Positions 1 to 6,794 of a DNA stretch of 27,544 nucleotides are shown here, piece by piece. The first letter of the stretch is position 1. Each line of letters begins with the position of its first letter. Source of the stretch: Deltaproteobacteria bacterium (GTDB lineage Bacteria > Myxococcota > Polyangia > Polyangiales > B10-G4); assembly GCA_019312705.1 (NCBI GenBank), contig JAFDCW010000002.1, positions 1-27,544 on the forward strand, read 5' to 3'. The translations under genes were made by a program, and so were the position numbers. The notes beneath the pieces are model-generated. The model worked only from the letters and a program-made list of their open reading frames with translations. It made no database searches and was not told the origin of the DNA.

Positions 1-3
1 GCA

Positions 4-1204
4 CTAGCGCACGCGGACGACGGTGCCCGGAACCTGTTCCGTCGGCAAAATGGCATACCAACCGCTGGGCAGCGCGGGCTCGGTGAACGAGAAGAGCCAG
101 CGCGCATCGGTGGGTGACAGGTTCACGCATCCGTGGCTGTGCCGTTGGCCGAAGTCGTCGTGCCAGAAGGCCGCATGAAAGCCGTTCGATCCCTCGAAGT
201 ACTGGACCCAGGGGACGGCTTCGATCGAGTAGTTCCTTTCGACGTCGGTCCGCTCGAGGTCGTCCATGTCGCTCGTTGCGAGCTTCACCCAGACCCGGAA
301 GGTGCCGCGAGGAGTGTCGTGGGATGGACGATCCCGCCCCGAGGAGATGAGCGTCACGTAGACCGGGCGGTCCCCCTCGTAGGCGGTCATCACCTGCTCG
401 TCGACATGCACGTCGATCCACCGCTCGTTCGGGCCGACCTCGGCGGGTCGCGGAACGCGGATCGCGCGACGCAAGTCGGCACGACGCATGAAAGTGCCAT
501 CGACCAAACGAAGCATTCGCGGGCTGACCTCTTCGGCCACGTGCACGACGTCGCGGCGGCCGAGGCGACGAAGCACGGGGCCCCGCGGTCGAGCATGTAC
601 GCGGGCGCCGTTTCGACGAACGAACGCGACATCAAAGGGATCGTCTCGGTCGAGGGCGATCCCCTGAAACGTGCTGCCCCGGGCAAAGCGCAGATTGCCG
701 GCCTCGACCCAGAGCCCCCGGCGGGTCTGAAAGAAGGTCAGCCCCGCGTGACGGGTGCGCTGAAGCAGGACGAGGCCGAATCCTTCGCCGTAGGCCTCGA
801 CGTAGTCGTCCGCGTCGTGATCGCTCGGGCGCTCATAGGCGCGAGTGCCATCGAAGGCGACGAAGGCGTGGGCCGGCCGCGTCGGGAGAGAGACGCACGT
901 AGTGCTCACAAACGAACGCCGACGGGCCGGTCTCGACCCAGAAGCCCGTCGGACACCCGTTGCCTGCGAGGCGGCGGACGAGGGGCAAGCGGGTACCGAG
1001 GGCGACGGTCCCGCGCCGGGGAGCTCCGGCGCGCGGTTCCCGATAGAGCACGGCGCCGTCGTCGATGACCAGGGCCGAACGGGCCCAGGGAGGCGCGGGC
1101 ACCGCCCCCTGGGCGGCAACCGGGGTGAGCCACGGCGAGGCGACCCCCACGAGCTGCAGGGCGACCTCGAGGGCGAGCAGAATGACGATCGGCTTTGCCC
1201 GCAC
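4..1204 (-). CDS. L,D-transpeptidase (YkuD) with SH3-like N-terminus; reading frame interrupted
   Basis: Periplasmic peptidoglycan cross-linking enzyme by homology. The C-terminal part (frame ending at the TAG at 4-6) carries the YkuD signature: FHAAFW followed by RHSHGCVNL, which supplies the catalytic His and Cys. The N-terminal part is in another frame. From a GTG at 1204 it reads VRAKPIVILLALEVAL (signal peptide, AQ cleavage region), then an SH3-like segment (ALVIDDGAVLYREP to SAFVCEHYVRLS). The frames join at about 884-893, where plus reads GGGAGAGAGA. Continuing past it in the second frame gives a sensible PTRPAHAFVAFDGTRAYERP. So one gene is split by a net one-base gain or two-base loss. 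The long open frame upstream of the junction in the second frame (to 1278) is Ser/Pro/Arg-rich shadow sequence. Either a real frameshift or a sequence error fits. The gap to the upstream sigma54-activator gene is about 114 nt. Start choice is tentative; no clear SD is seen. Confidence 0.8.
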
Positions 1205-1318
1205 GTCACCATGATGGCCCGCGGCGCCCCTACCACGCAAAGAACGGTGCACGGGCCGAGCCTGGGCGTCCCACGCAAGACTTGCCCTGATCGCCAGCAG
1301 AGCCCGCCGGGGTCGAGC

Positions 1319-2710
1319 TCAGTCCGCCGCCCCGCCGCGAATACCGTACCGCTTGGCCAGCTCCCGCAGATGGTAGCGGGTGAGGCCCGCCGCTTGCGCC
1401 GAACGGGTCACGTTGTTGTTGTGTTTCTCGAGGAGGACCTTCAGGTAGCTCGACTCGAACGCATCGACGACCTGCTGCTTGGCCTCTTTGAAGGGCACTT
1501 CGTCTTCGACGTATTGCTCGGCATTGGCACCGCTCGGCATCGAGTGGGCCGGGGTCCTTTGACTCGTCGGCATCATGTCGGCGACGGTGAGCTCGACCTC
1601 GTCAGCCAGCGAGGCCGCCCGCTCGATCGTGTTCTTGAGCTCACGAACGTTGCCAGGCCATGGGAAGCTCGTGAGACGCGCCATCGCGTCCTTGGTGATG
1701 GTGAAATTCTTGTCCTCGCCGGGATGGCGCCGGTTGCAGAAGTCGGTGAGGAAACCCGTCGCGAGGAGCGCAATGTCCTCGGGGCGCTCACGAAGCGGCG
1801 GCAACTCGACCTGAACGACGCTCAGGCGATAGTAGAGGTCTTCCCGGAACGTGCCCTCGTTGACCATTTGGCGCAGGTCACGATTGGTCGCAGCGACGAC
1901 GCGACAGTTGACCGAGATGGTCCGGTCGCCGCCGACCCGCTTGATCTCCCGGTTTTCGAGGACCCGGAGCAGCTTGGGCTGGAGCGTGATGTCGAGCTCG
2001 CCGATCTCGTCGAGGAAGATCGTCCCACCGTCGGCTTGTTCGAAGCAGCCCCGATGGCGGTCCGACGCCCCGGTGAATGAACCCTTCTCGTGACCGAAGA
2101 GCGTGCTCTCGATGAGGTCCTTGGGGATGGCGGAGCAGTCCTGAACTACGAAAGTCTGACTGGCGCGGCGTGAGGCGGCATGCACCGCCTTCGCGACGAG
2201 CTCCTTGCCGGTGCCAGTCTCACCGCGCACCAGGCAGGTCAGCTCCGTGCCCGCGACCTTTTCGAGGGTCGCGAAGATCTCGCGCATGCGGATGCTCTTG
2301 CCCACGAGGTCGTGGAAGGAGTCTTCCTTGGAGAGGTCGATCTCGACCATGCCCTTGACGGGCTCGAACTGGATCTTGGACTGACCGACGCGGATGACCG
2401 TGCCCGGTTTGACCCATACTTCTTTCACCCGGAGGTCACCGACGAATGTGCCATTGGTCGAGCCGAGGTCGTGCAGGATCACACCATTCTCCGAGGCGAC
2501 GACCTCGAAATGGGTTCCGCTCACGGCCTTGTCGGTGAGCTGAAGATCGCAGATGACCGAGCGGCCGGCGGTGACCCGCTCCCGATCGATGAGTACCTCC
2601 TTGCCCTTTTCGGGGCCCTCGAGGACCACGAGCTTGCTCTTCTTGAGACGTCGCTTCGTCGCTTTGTCGTCGACGAAGACTGTCGTCATTGAACCGGATT
2701 CTTCGCTCAC
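1319..2710 (-). CDS. FHA-domain sigma54-dependent transcriptional activator
   Basis: Predicted enhancer-binding protein of 463 aa that opens sigma54-RNA polymerase complexes. Domains in order: FHA domain about 25-118 ([30 protein letters not shown]), which reads phosphothreonine; AAA+ sigma54 domain about 135-370 with Walker A GETGTGKE (163-170), sigma54 loop GSFTGA (210-215) and Walker [11 protein letters not shown] (229-238); and a Fis-type HTH about 428-456 ([20 protein letters not shown]). There is no receiver domain, so control is probably by Ser/Thr phosphorylation rather than a His-Asp relay. Start: GTG at 2710 has an SD AAGGGA (plus 2717-2722) six bases upstream and overlaps the rpe stop as GTGA, so translational coupling is likely. 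An internal ATG at 2689 is a weaker alternative. The sigma54 loop has Ser in place of the usual Ala of GAFTGA. The open frame extends far upstream inside rpe, but that is shadow sequence. Confidence 0.93.
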   Translation of the reverse strand: MSEESGSMTTVFVDDKATKRRLKKSKLVVLEGPEKGKEVLIDRERVTAGRSVICDLQLTDKAVSGTHFEVVASENGVILHDLGSTNGTFVGDLRVKEVWVKPGTVIRVGQSKIQFEPVKGMVEIDLSKEDSFHDLVGKSIRMREIFATLEKVAGTELTCLVRGETGTGKELVAKAVHAASRRASQTFVVQDCSAIPKDLIESTLFGHEKGSFTGASDRHRGCFEQADGGTIFLDEIGELDITLQPKLLRVLENREIKRVGGDRTISVNCRVVAATNRDLRQMVNEGTFREDLYYRLSVVQVELPPLRERPEDIALLATGFLTDFCNRRHPGEDKNFTITKDAMARLTSFPWPGNVRELKNTIERAASLADEVELTVADMMPTSQRTPAHSMPSGANAEQYVEDEVPFKEAKQQVVDAFESSYLKVLLEKHNNNVTRSAQAAGLTRYHLRELAKRYGIRGGAAD

Positions 2711-3378
2711 GCCGCGTCCCTTCGGAGCGCCTCGATGGCGCACCCGTAATCCTCTGAGCCGAAAATAGCACTCCCGGCGACCAACATGTCGGCGCCGGCC
2801 TCGACGACCTTTTTCGCGACCCCTGGTTTCACTCCGCCATCGACCTCGAGGGTGATATCGAGACCCGCGTCGTCGATCATCTTTCGCAATCGCTCGATTT
2901 TTGGAAGTACGGCCTCGATGAAGGCCTGGCCGCCGAAGCCCGGGTTGACGCTCATGACGAGAATCAGGTCGAGTTCTTCGAGCACATAGCGGATCTCTTC
3001 TTCGGAAGAATGAGGGTTCAGCGACACCCCCGCCTTCTTGCCGAGGCCGCGGATCTGCTGGAGGGTGCGGTGGAGGTGGGGGGACGCCTCGACGTGCACC
3101 GTGATGATATCCGCGCCGGCTTCGGCGAAGAGCGGCACGAATCTCTCTGGCTCGACAATCATCAGGTGGCAATCGAGGGGCAGATCCGTGGTCCGGCGCA
3201 GGTCTTTCACGACCGGAGGACCGAGGGTCAGGTTGGGAACGAAGCGCCCATCCATGACATCGACGTGGATCCAATCCGCCCCCCCCTCCGCGACGGAGGC
3301 CACCTCGGCGCCCAACCGGCCGAAGTCGGCGGAGAGGATCGAGGGGGCGATTCGGGGGGATCGCGGAGATCGGGGCAC
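2707..3378 (-). CDS. rpe: Ribulose-phosphate 3-epimerase
   Basis: Interconverts ribulose 5-phosphate and xylulose 5-phosphate in the pentose phosphate pathway; cytosolic TIM barrel. About 223 aa, the usual family length. Diagnostic motifs: N-terminal [15 protein letters not shown], metal/catalytic [39 protein letters not shown] and the C-terminal catalytic EVDGGVKPG followed by phosphate-binding VAGSAIFGS. The GTG at 3378 was chosen because it lies 11 residues before the conserved [14 protein letters not shown] at 3390 is an alternative, and neither has a strong SD. The frame stays open to 3531, but the extra residues are not Rpe-like and would run into the divergent kinase promoter region. 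The last codons overlap the GTG of the downstream FHA-sigma54 activator by four bases. Confidence 0.95.
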   Translation of the reverse strand: MPRSPRSPRIAPSILSADFGRLGAEVASVAEGGADWIHVDVMDGRFVPNLTLGPPVVKDLRRTTDLPLDCHLMIVEPERFVPLFAEAGADIITVHVEASPHLHRTLQQIRGLGKKAGVSLNPHSSEEEIRYVLEELDLILVMSVNPGFGGQAFIEAVLPKIERLRKMIDDAGLDITLEVDGGVKPGVAKKVVEAGADMLVAGSAIFGSEDYGCAIEALRRDAA

Positions 3379-3449
3379 GAAGGCAGTCAACCGGGACCCC
3401 AACGGGGTGTCAAGGGCAGCTGACCACCAGAGCGAAATACCCCGAATGC

Positions 3450-3479
3450 TTGACGCTTTCGCCTGGCCCACCCACAATC
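3450..3479 (+). promoter_or_regulatory. Candidate sigma70-type promoter for the Ser/Thr kinase
   Basis: TTGACG (3450-3455), an 18-bp spacer and ACAATC (3474-3479) lie about 50 bp before the kinase ATG in the rpe/kinase divergent gap. The -35 is close to consensus and the -10 only moderate. This is pattern matching in a GC-rich genome, with no other support. Confidence 0.3.
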
Positions 3480-3529
3480 CTAGGCCGTCGGGAGCGGATA
3501 GTTCACCCCTCCCCGGCAACGCAGCATTC

Positions 3530-5047
3530 ATGGCCGATCAGCGATACGTCGTCATCGACCGCCTCGAAGCGGGAGGCATGGCTGAAGTCTTTCGGGGCGA
3601 GTCGCAAAGCGTCCAGGGCTTCAAGAAGCAGGTCGCGATCAAGCGCGTCCTGCCCCACCTCGCGCAGAACCCGAACTTCATCTCGATGTTCCTGGACGAG
3701 GCACGCCTCGGGGCGCGGCTGAGTCACGCCAACATCGTCTCCGTCTTCGACATCGGCGCCGCGGACAATACGTACTTCATCGTCATGGAGTTCATCGACG
3801 GCTCCAACCTCAAGTCGATGATCGAGGGCCTGCGTAAGCAGGGACGCCGCTTCCCGATGAACGCGGCGATCTACGTCTGCATCGAGGCCTGCCGCGGTCT
3901 GAACTACGCCCACGAGACCCTCGGCGACGACGGCGAGCCGCTCAACATCGTCCACCGCGACGTATCACCCCCCAACATCCTGGTCTCCAAGCGCGGCGAG
4001 GTGAAACTCACCGACTTCGGCCTCGCCAAGGCGACGACGCAGCTCGAGAAGACCGACCCCGGGGTGGTGAAGGGCAAGTTCAGCTACCTCTCCCCGGAGG
4101 CTGCGTCGGGCCAGCCGGTGGATGCCCGGGCCGACATCTTCGCCCTCGGCATCGTACTCTGGGAAATGCTCGCCGGCCGCCGACTTTTCCTCGGTGAGAC
4201 CGACTACCAAACGGTGAAGCTGGTCCAGCAGGCCAACATTCCGAGCCTCACGCGGCTCAACCCCGAGGTCGACGAAGAGTTCGAGCAGGTGCTGCTCAAG
4301 TCGCTGACGCAAGACCCGGCGGACCGCTATTCATCGTGCCGCGAATTCGGCGATGCCCTCACAGGGTACATCTTCAGCAACCAGATGAAGGTGACGGCGT
4401 ACGACATCGCCGCCCTGATGAAGTCGGTGGACGCAAAGAAGCGGAAGAAGTCTCAAGACCAGTCGATCATCGATCGGCTGATCCAGGACGAACTGCTCTC
4501 GTTCACGTCCCTCGACGACATGCAGGACCCCCTCAATCCCGGGGCTCAACCGCTCTCCCCGGACGACGTCGACGGCGCCCAGCCCCTCGAGATCGGTTTG
4601 TTCGAAAACCCAGCGGACTGGTTCGCGGACGACGAAGAGGTCGGCGACGCCCTCGAAAAGCACGGGCATTCGGTGGGCATGGGGTCCGAGCCGGGGTGGC
4701 GCGAGACCGGGGCCATCGACGAGGGGTCCAATCTCGCCCAGCTGCTCGAAGGGGGCGACACAGGGAAGGTGCTGAAGGTCGACCCGACACCACTCCTAGA
4801 TGAGCCGGATCTACCGCCTCCACTCGACACGATCGAGGCTGAGCCCATCCCGTCCGAGCCCCGGGTCGAAAATGCGCCGCGCGCCGACCCCAGCGCCACA
4901 CACACCCTGCCTTCGCCCGAGTCGGTGAGGCCCCCGGAATCGGACGAAGATGCCGGCGGTAATGGCTTGCTCTGGGCCGTCCTCATCGTCATCGTCATCG
5001 CCGGCGGCGCCGCAGCGGCCTGGTTCGGCGGATACATCCCCCATTAA
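3530..5047 (+). CDS. Membrane-tail-anchored serine/threonine protein kinase
   Basis: Hanks-type Ser/Thr kinase of 505 aa. The catalytic domain spans about 6-280: glycine loop [10 protein letters not shown] (first Gly of the usual GxGGMAEV replaced by Glu12), [10 protein letters not shown] (Lys38), catalytic loop [10 protein letters not shown] (142-151), TDFGLAK (Asp162), activation segment with [13 protein letters not shown] and [13 protein letters not shown] long acidic, Pro-rich linker (about 310-475) precedes a single C-terminal hydrophobic segment [19 protein letters not shown] (480-498), so the kinase domain should face the cytoplasm and be anchored by its tail. The start ATG at 3530 is fixed by the kinase fold beginning within 10 residues; no good SD is visible. 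It is transcribed divergently from rpe and the FHA-sigma54 activator, whose FHA domain is a plausible reader of its phosphorylation (inference from proximity only). Confidence 0.94.
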   Translation: MADQRYVVIDRLEAGGMAEVFRGESQSVQGFKKQVAIKRVLPHLAQNPNFISMFLDEARLGARLSHANIVSVFDIGAADNTYFIVMEFIDGSNLKSMIEGLRKQGRRFPMNAAIYVCIEACRGLNYAHETLGDDGEPLNIVHRDVSPPNILVSKRGEVKLTDFGLAKATTQLEKTDPGVVKGKFSYLSPEAASGQPVDARADIFALGIVLWEMLAGRRLFLGETDYQTVKLVQQANIPSLTRLNPEVDEEFEQVLLKSLTQDPADRYSSCREFGDALTGYIFSNQMKVTAYDIAALMKSVDAKKRKKSQDQSIIDRLIQDELLSFTSLDDMQDPLNPGAQPLSPDDVDGAQPLEIGLFENPADWFADDEEVGDALEKHGHSVGMGSEPGWRETGAIDEGSNLAQLLEGGDTGKVLKVDPTPLLDEPDLPPPLDTIEAEPIPSEPRVENAPRADPSATHTLPSPESVRPPESDEDAGGNGLLWAVLIVIVIAGGAAAAWFGGYIPH

Positions 5048-5288
5048 AGAGCATCGTCTGGGGCGCGATACCCGGCGGTCGGCAAGAAGGCGAAAGGGCG
5101 ACGTCAGTCGACCGGAGCTGGATTGACGACCGGATCTCGCCCCGCTTCCTGCGCTGCCTGCTCACCTATAAAGATAGGCTGCGCCCGCGCGAGAAACCGG
5201 GACGACCTCGCTTGGGTCTCACGACCCAGCCGATACTCTTTAACGCGCACGTTTGGGCCGGCACGGTGGACCCAGTGGGATTAGCGTG
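5048..5288. other. Intergenic region with small hairpins, no gene seen
   Basis: Between the kinase stop and the terminator hairpin there is no convincing ORF. Visible structure: a CCTAT-aaag-ATAGG hairpin at 5165-5178, and from 5213 a segment that recurs in diverged form near 6.6 kb (described separately). Two protein genes converge on this interval. Confidence 0.6.
5213..5277. repeat. Diverged dispersed repeat, copy I
   Basis: Starts with hairpin TGGGT-ctcacg-ACCCA (5213-5228), then CCGATACTCTTT (5230-5241) and, after 18 bases, GGCACGGTGGACCCAGTG (5260-5277). All three elements recur in the same order and orientation at 6589-6674. The hairpin stem sequence differs but stays paired, and the inter-block spacing differs by 20 bases. 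Confidence 0.65.
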
Positions 5289-5315
5289 AAACGGCCGCCG
5301 GGGGGGCGGCCGTTT
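5289..5315. terminator. Bidirectional intrinsic terminator
   Basis: Perfect 11-bp stem AAACGGCCGCC (5289-5299) with GGCGGCCGTTT (5305-5315) and a five-base G loop. It is followed by TTTT on plus and preceded by AAA, giving U runs on the minus transcript. It sits between the convergent kinase gene and the lipoprotein gene, 6 bases past the latter's stop. Confidence 0.8.
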
Positions 5316-5321
5316 TGGTGA

Positions 5322-6332
5322 TCAGGGGGCGTAGGTTTCGGCGAGGGCGTGCAGCGCGGCGCGGGCGGCGGCGAGGGGTGCCTGACGGCAGAACGTCGTG
5401 CTGTTGTCGTAGGTCGTGCCGTCGAGGGCGAGGCTCATGGATTCGTAGACGTCGGTGGGCGCGGTACACGGCGCCTCGTCCATGTCGAGCAGCTCGATGA
5501 GCGCGGGGTCGGTCAGCACAGATACCGCGCTGCCGAGCTCTGCCGGGGTGACCGTTGTCTCGTAGACGCCGCGGGAGATCTCGCCAGTCCCGTCGACACG
5601 GAGGGTGCCATCGGCGTGCAGCTCGACGAATCCGTTGCAGTCGACCTCCGGGGGGCAGAAGCCGCTCGTGCTGATGCGGAAACTGTCGAAGCGGGCCGAC
5701 GCGGGGAAGTGGCGGTCGGTGAGGTCCGACAGTGCCTTGCGCGCGTCGACCAGCGCACCCTGGCGACAGAAGGTCGTGGCGTTGTGGTGCGTCGCGTCTT
5801 CGAGCTCGAGCGTCATACCCTCGTAGATGTCGGTGGGCGACGTGCACGGGGCCTCGGCCGCTGCCAGCAGGTCGACCAACGCGGGAGCGGTGAGCGCGGC
5901 GACCGCCTCGGCCAGCTCGTCGGCGTCGACCGTCGTCTCGTGAACGACCGCGGGCAGCTCGCCGGTTCGATCGAAGCGAAGGGTGCCGTCGGCGTGCAGC
6001 TCGACGAATCCGTTGCAGTCGACCTCTGGCGGGCAGAACCCGCTCATGCCGATGCGGAAGCTCGTGAACGCGCTGGCGGGTGCGCAGTCCGGATCGGGTC
6101 CCGCGCAGATGCCCGCGTTGATGAGTCCCGAGTCGCATTCGCCGTCGCCGTACCAGCCGAATTCGCCACACAAATCGCAGCCTGGGGCGAAGTCGAAGAG
6201 CGCGCAGAGGTCCGCACCATCGGCCTTGCCGGCCATCGCGGCCGCCTTGGGGAACGCGCCATCTTCGGTGGTGGTGGTCGTGCAGCCGACGGCGGCGAGG
6301 AGAATCAGGGTCGTGAGGAGTGCGTTGCGCAT
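5322..6332 (-). CDS. Lipoprotein with an internal ~124-residue duplication
   Basis: Predicted outer-surface or periplasmic lipoprotein of 336 aa, function unknown. Signal peptide with lipobox LAAVGC (Cys17), then a Thr-rich stretch and a Cys-rich motif DLCGEFGWYGDGECDSGLIN...GPDPDC (53-83). The rest is two copies of one domain, about 87-210 and 213-336. Each has FxSFRI, SGFCPPEVDCNGFVELHADG, ETTV, an EAPC(S/A)PTD(I/V)YE motif and NxTTFCRQ. All four conserved Cys recur in each copy, suggesting two disulfide-bonded repeats. DNA of the copies is nearly identical around 5613-5650 and 5993-6030, hinting at recent duplication or gene conversion. ATG at 6332 has an AAGG about seven bases upstream. 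The upstream 6333-6450 stretch is unusually AT-rich for this genome and probably holds the promoter. Confidence 0.88.
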   Translation of the reverse strand: MRNALLTTLILLAAVGCTTTTTEDGAFPKAAAMAGKADGADLCALFDFAPGCDLCGEFGWYGDGECDSGLINAGICAGPDPDCAPASAFTSFRIGMSGFCPPEVDCNGFVELHADGTLRFDRTGELPAVVHETTVDADELAEAVAALTAPALVDLLAAAEAPCTSPTDIYEGMTLELEDATHHNATTFCRQGALVDARKALSDLTDRHFPASARFDSFRISTSGFCPPEVDCNGFVELHADGTLRVDGTGEISRGVYETTVTPAELGSAVSVLTDPALIELLDMDEAPCTAPTDVYESMSLALDGTTYDNSTTFCRQAPLAAARAALHALAETYAP

Positions 6333-6469
6333 CGGAATGCCTTGGTGAGGGACGGGAGGTTTTCACCGTGCTATTGCATTCTCCGGGCCGACAGTCTCAG
6401 CGGACCGTAACAGCTAAATTCGCCAAAAACCCTATTGAATTCGCGCAGTTTGACCGAGTACCTGGCTAC
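6333..6469 (-). promoter_or_regulatory. AT-richer upstream region of the lipoprotein gene
   Basis: This 5' region includes an AT-rich patch (about 6405-6445) that stands out from the surrounding GC-rich sequence. A promoter for the minus-strand lipoprotein gene is expected here. I could not pick convincing -35/-10 boxes. Confidence 0.35.
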
Positions 6470-6520
6470 GACAAGCGCCACCTCAGTGGCTCAAGGGCGC
6501 GCCACTCGGCCTATCCTGGT

Positions 6521-6570
6521 CGGCCGAGCCGAGGACGTAAGCCGGGCGATCGGCGCAAGTGAACGGCATT
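6521..6570 (+). repeat. Intergenic repeat unit, copy A1 (direct)
   Basis: Contains GAGGACGTAAGCCGG and ends CGCAAGTGAACGGCATT (6554-6570). About 80% identical by eye to 6740-6791. Its last 17 bases are complementary, with one G-T position, to 6671-6687. Confidence 0.75.
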
Positions 6571-6588
6571 CGAGCAAAACGGTGTCGC

Positions 6589-6674
6589 ATGGGGCGCGAG
6601 ACCCATCCGATACTCTTTGATCCACACGCTCCGCGGTGTGCTCGCGTCGACGCCGGGGCACGGTGGGCCCAATG
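6589..6674. repeat. Diverged dispersed repeat, copy II
   Basis: Hairpin ATGGG-gcgcgaga-CCCAT (6589-6606), CCGATACTCTTT (6607-6618) and GGCACGGTGGGCCCAATG (6657-6674) match copy I near 5.2 kb. Compared with copy I there is an extra CACAC/GTGTG hairpin between the two conserved blocks. It is flanked by the inverted units A1 and A3. Confidence 0.65.
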
Positions 6675-6720
6675 TCGTTCACTTGCGTCAGTCGCCGAGC
6701 GCGCCCGCAGGGGCCGACCG
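6671..6720 (-). repeat. Intergenic repeat unit, copy A3 (inverted)
   Basis: Begins AATGTCGTTCACTTGCG on plus (6671-6687), the reverse complement of the A1 and A2 ends apart from one and three transition differences respectively. It can form a long stem with either flanking copy. Confidence 0.7.
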
Positions 6721-6739
6721 AGCCGTACCTTTCGTACGG

Positions 6740-6791
6740 CGACCGAGGTCCCGAGGACGTAAGCCGGCGAATGGCGTGAGTGAACGGCATT
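6740..6791 (+). repeat. Intergenic repeat unit, copy A2 (direct)
   Basis: Contains CGAGGACGTAAGCCGGCG and ends GTGAACGGCATT, three bases before the stop codon of the large TPR gene (stop at 6795-6797). It is preceded immediately by the perfect 7-bp hairpin at 6722-6740. Confidence 0.75.
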
Positions 6792-6794
6792 GGG

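Larger units (their letters stand above)
6470..6794 (+). ncRNA. Candidate structured RNA element, hairpin- and repeat-dense
   Basis: Non-coding interval packed with perfect stems: GCCAC/GTGGC (6477-6490), CTCGGCC/GGCCGAG (6505-6528), ATGGG/CCCAT (6589-6606), CACAC/GTGTG (6623-6640) and GCCGTAC/GTACGGC (6722-6740). On top of these are three copies of a ~50-bp unit, two direct (6521-6570, 6740-6791) and one inverted (6671-6720), so the middle copy can pair with either outer one. Differences between pairing arms would be G-U wobbles in plus-strand RNA but A-C mismatches in minus-strand RNA, which favours a plus transcript. No promoter was recognised. A decayed MITE-like element is the main alternative. 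Confidence 0.4.

Noticed and set aside
1205..1278. Longest open frame of the transpeptidase catalytic part starting at 1278
   Set aside because: Its first ~120 residues are Ser/Pro/Arg-rich shadow sequence. The parallel frame holds the signal peptide and SH3-like domain, so the real gene uses that frame upstream of the junction.
845..2080. Long plus-strand open frame opposite the transpeptidase and sigma54 activator
   Set aside because: It mirrors strong minus-strand coding in a high-GC genome, and the translation shows no domain or normal composition.
2690..2710. ATG at 2689 as the start of the sigma54 activator
   Set aside because: The GTG at 2710 has a well-spaced AAGGGA and a stop-start overlap with rpe. 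The ATG lacks a comparable SD.
6470..6794. Protein-coding genes in the repeat-dense interval
   Set aside because: Short open frames on both strands have no SD, no domains and biased Arg/Pro/Ser composition, and they run through the hairpins and repeats.
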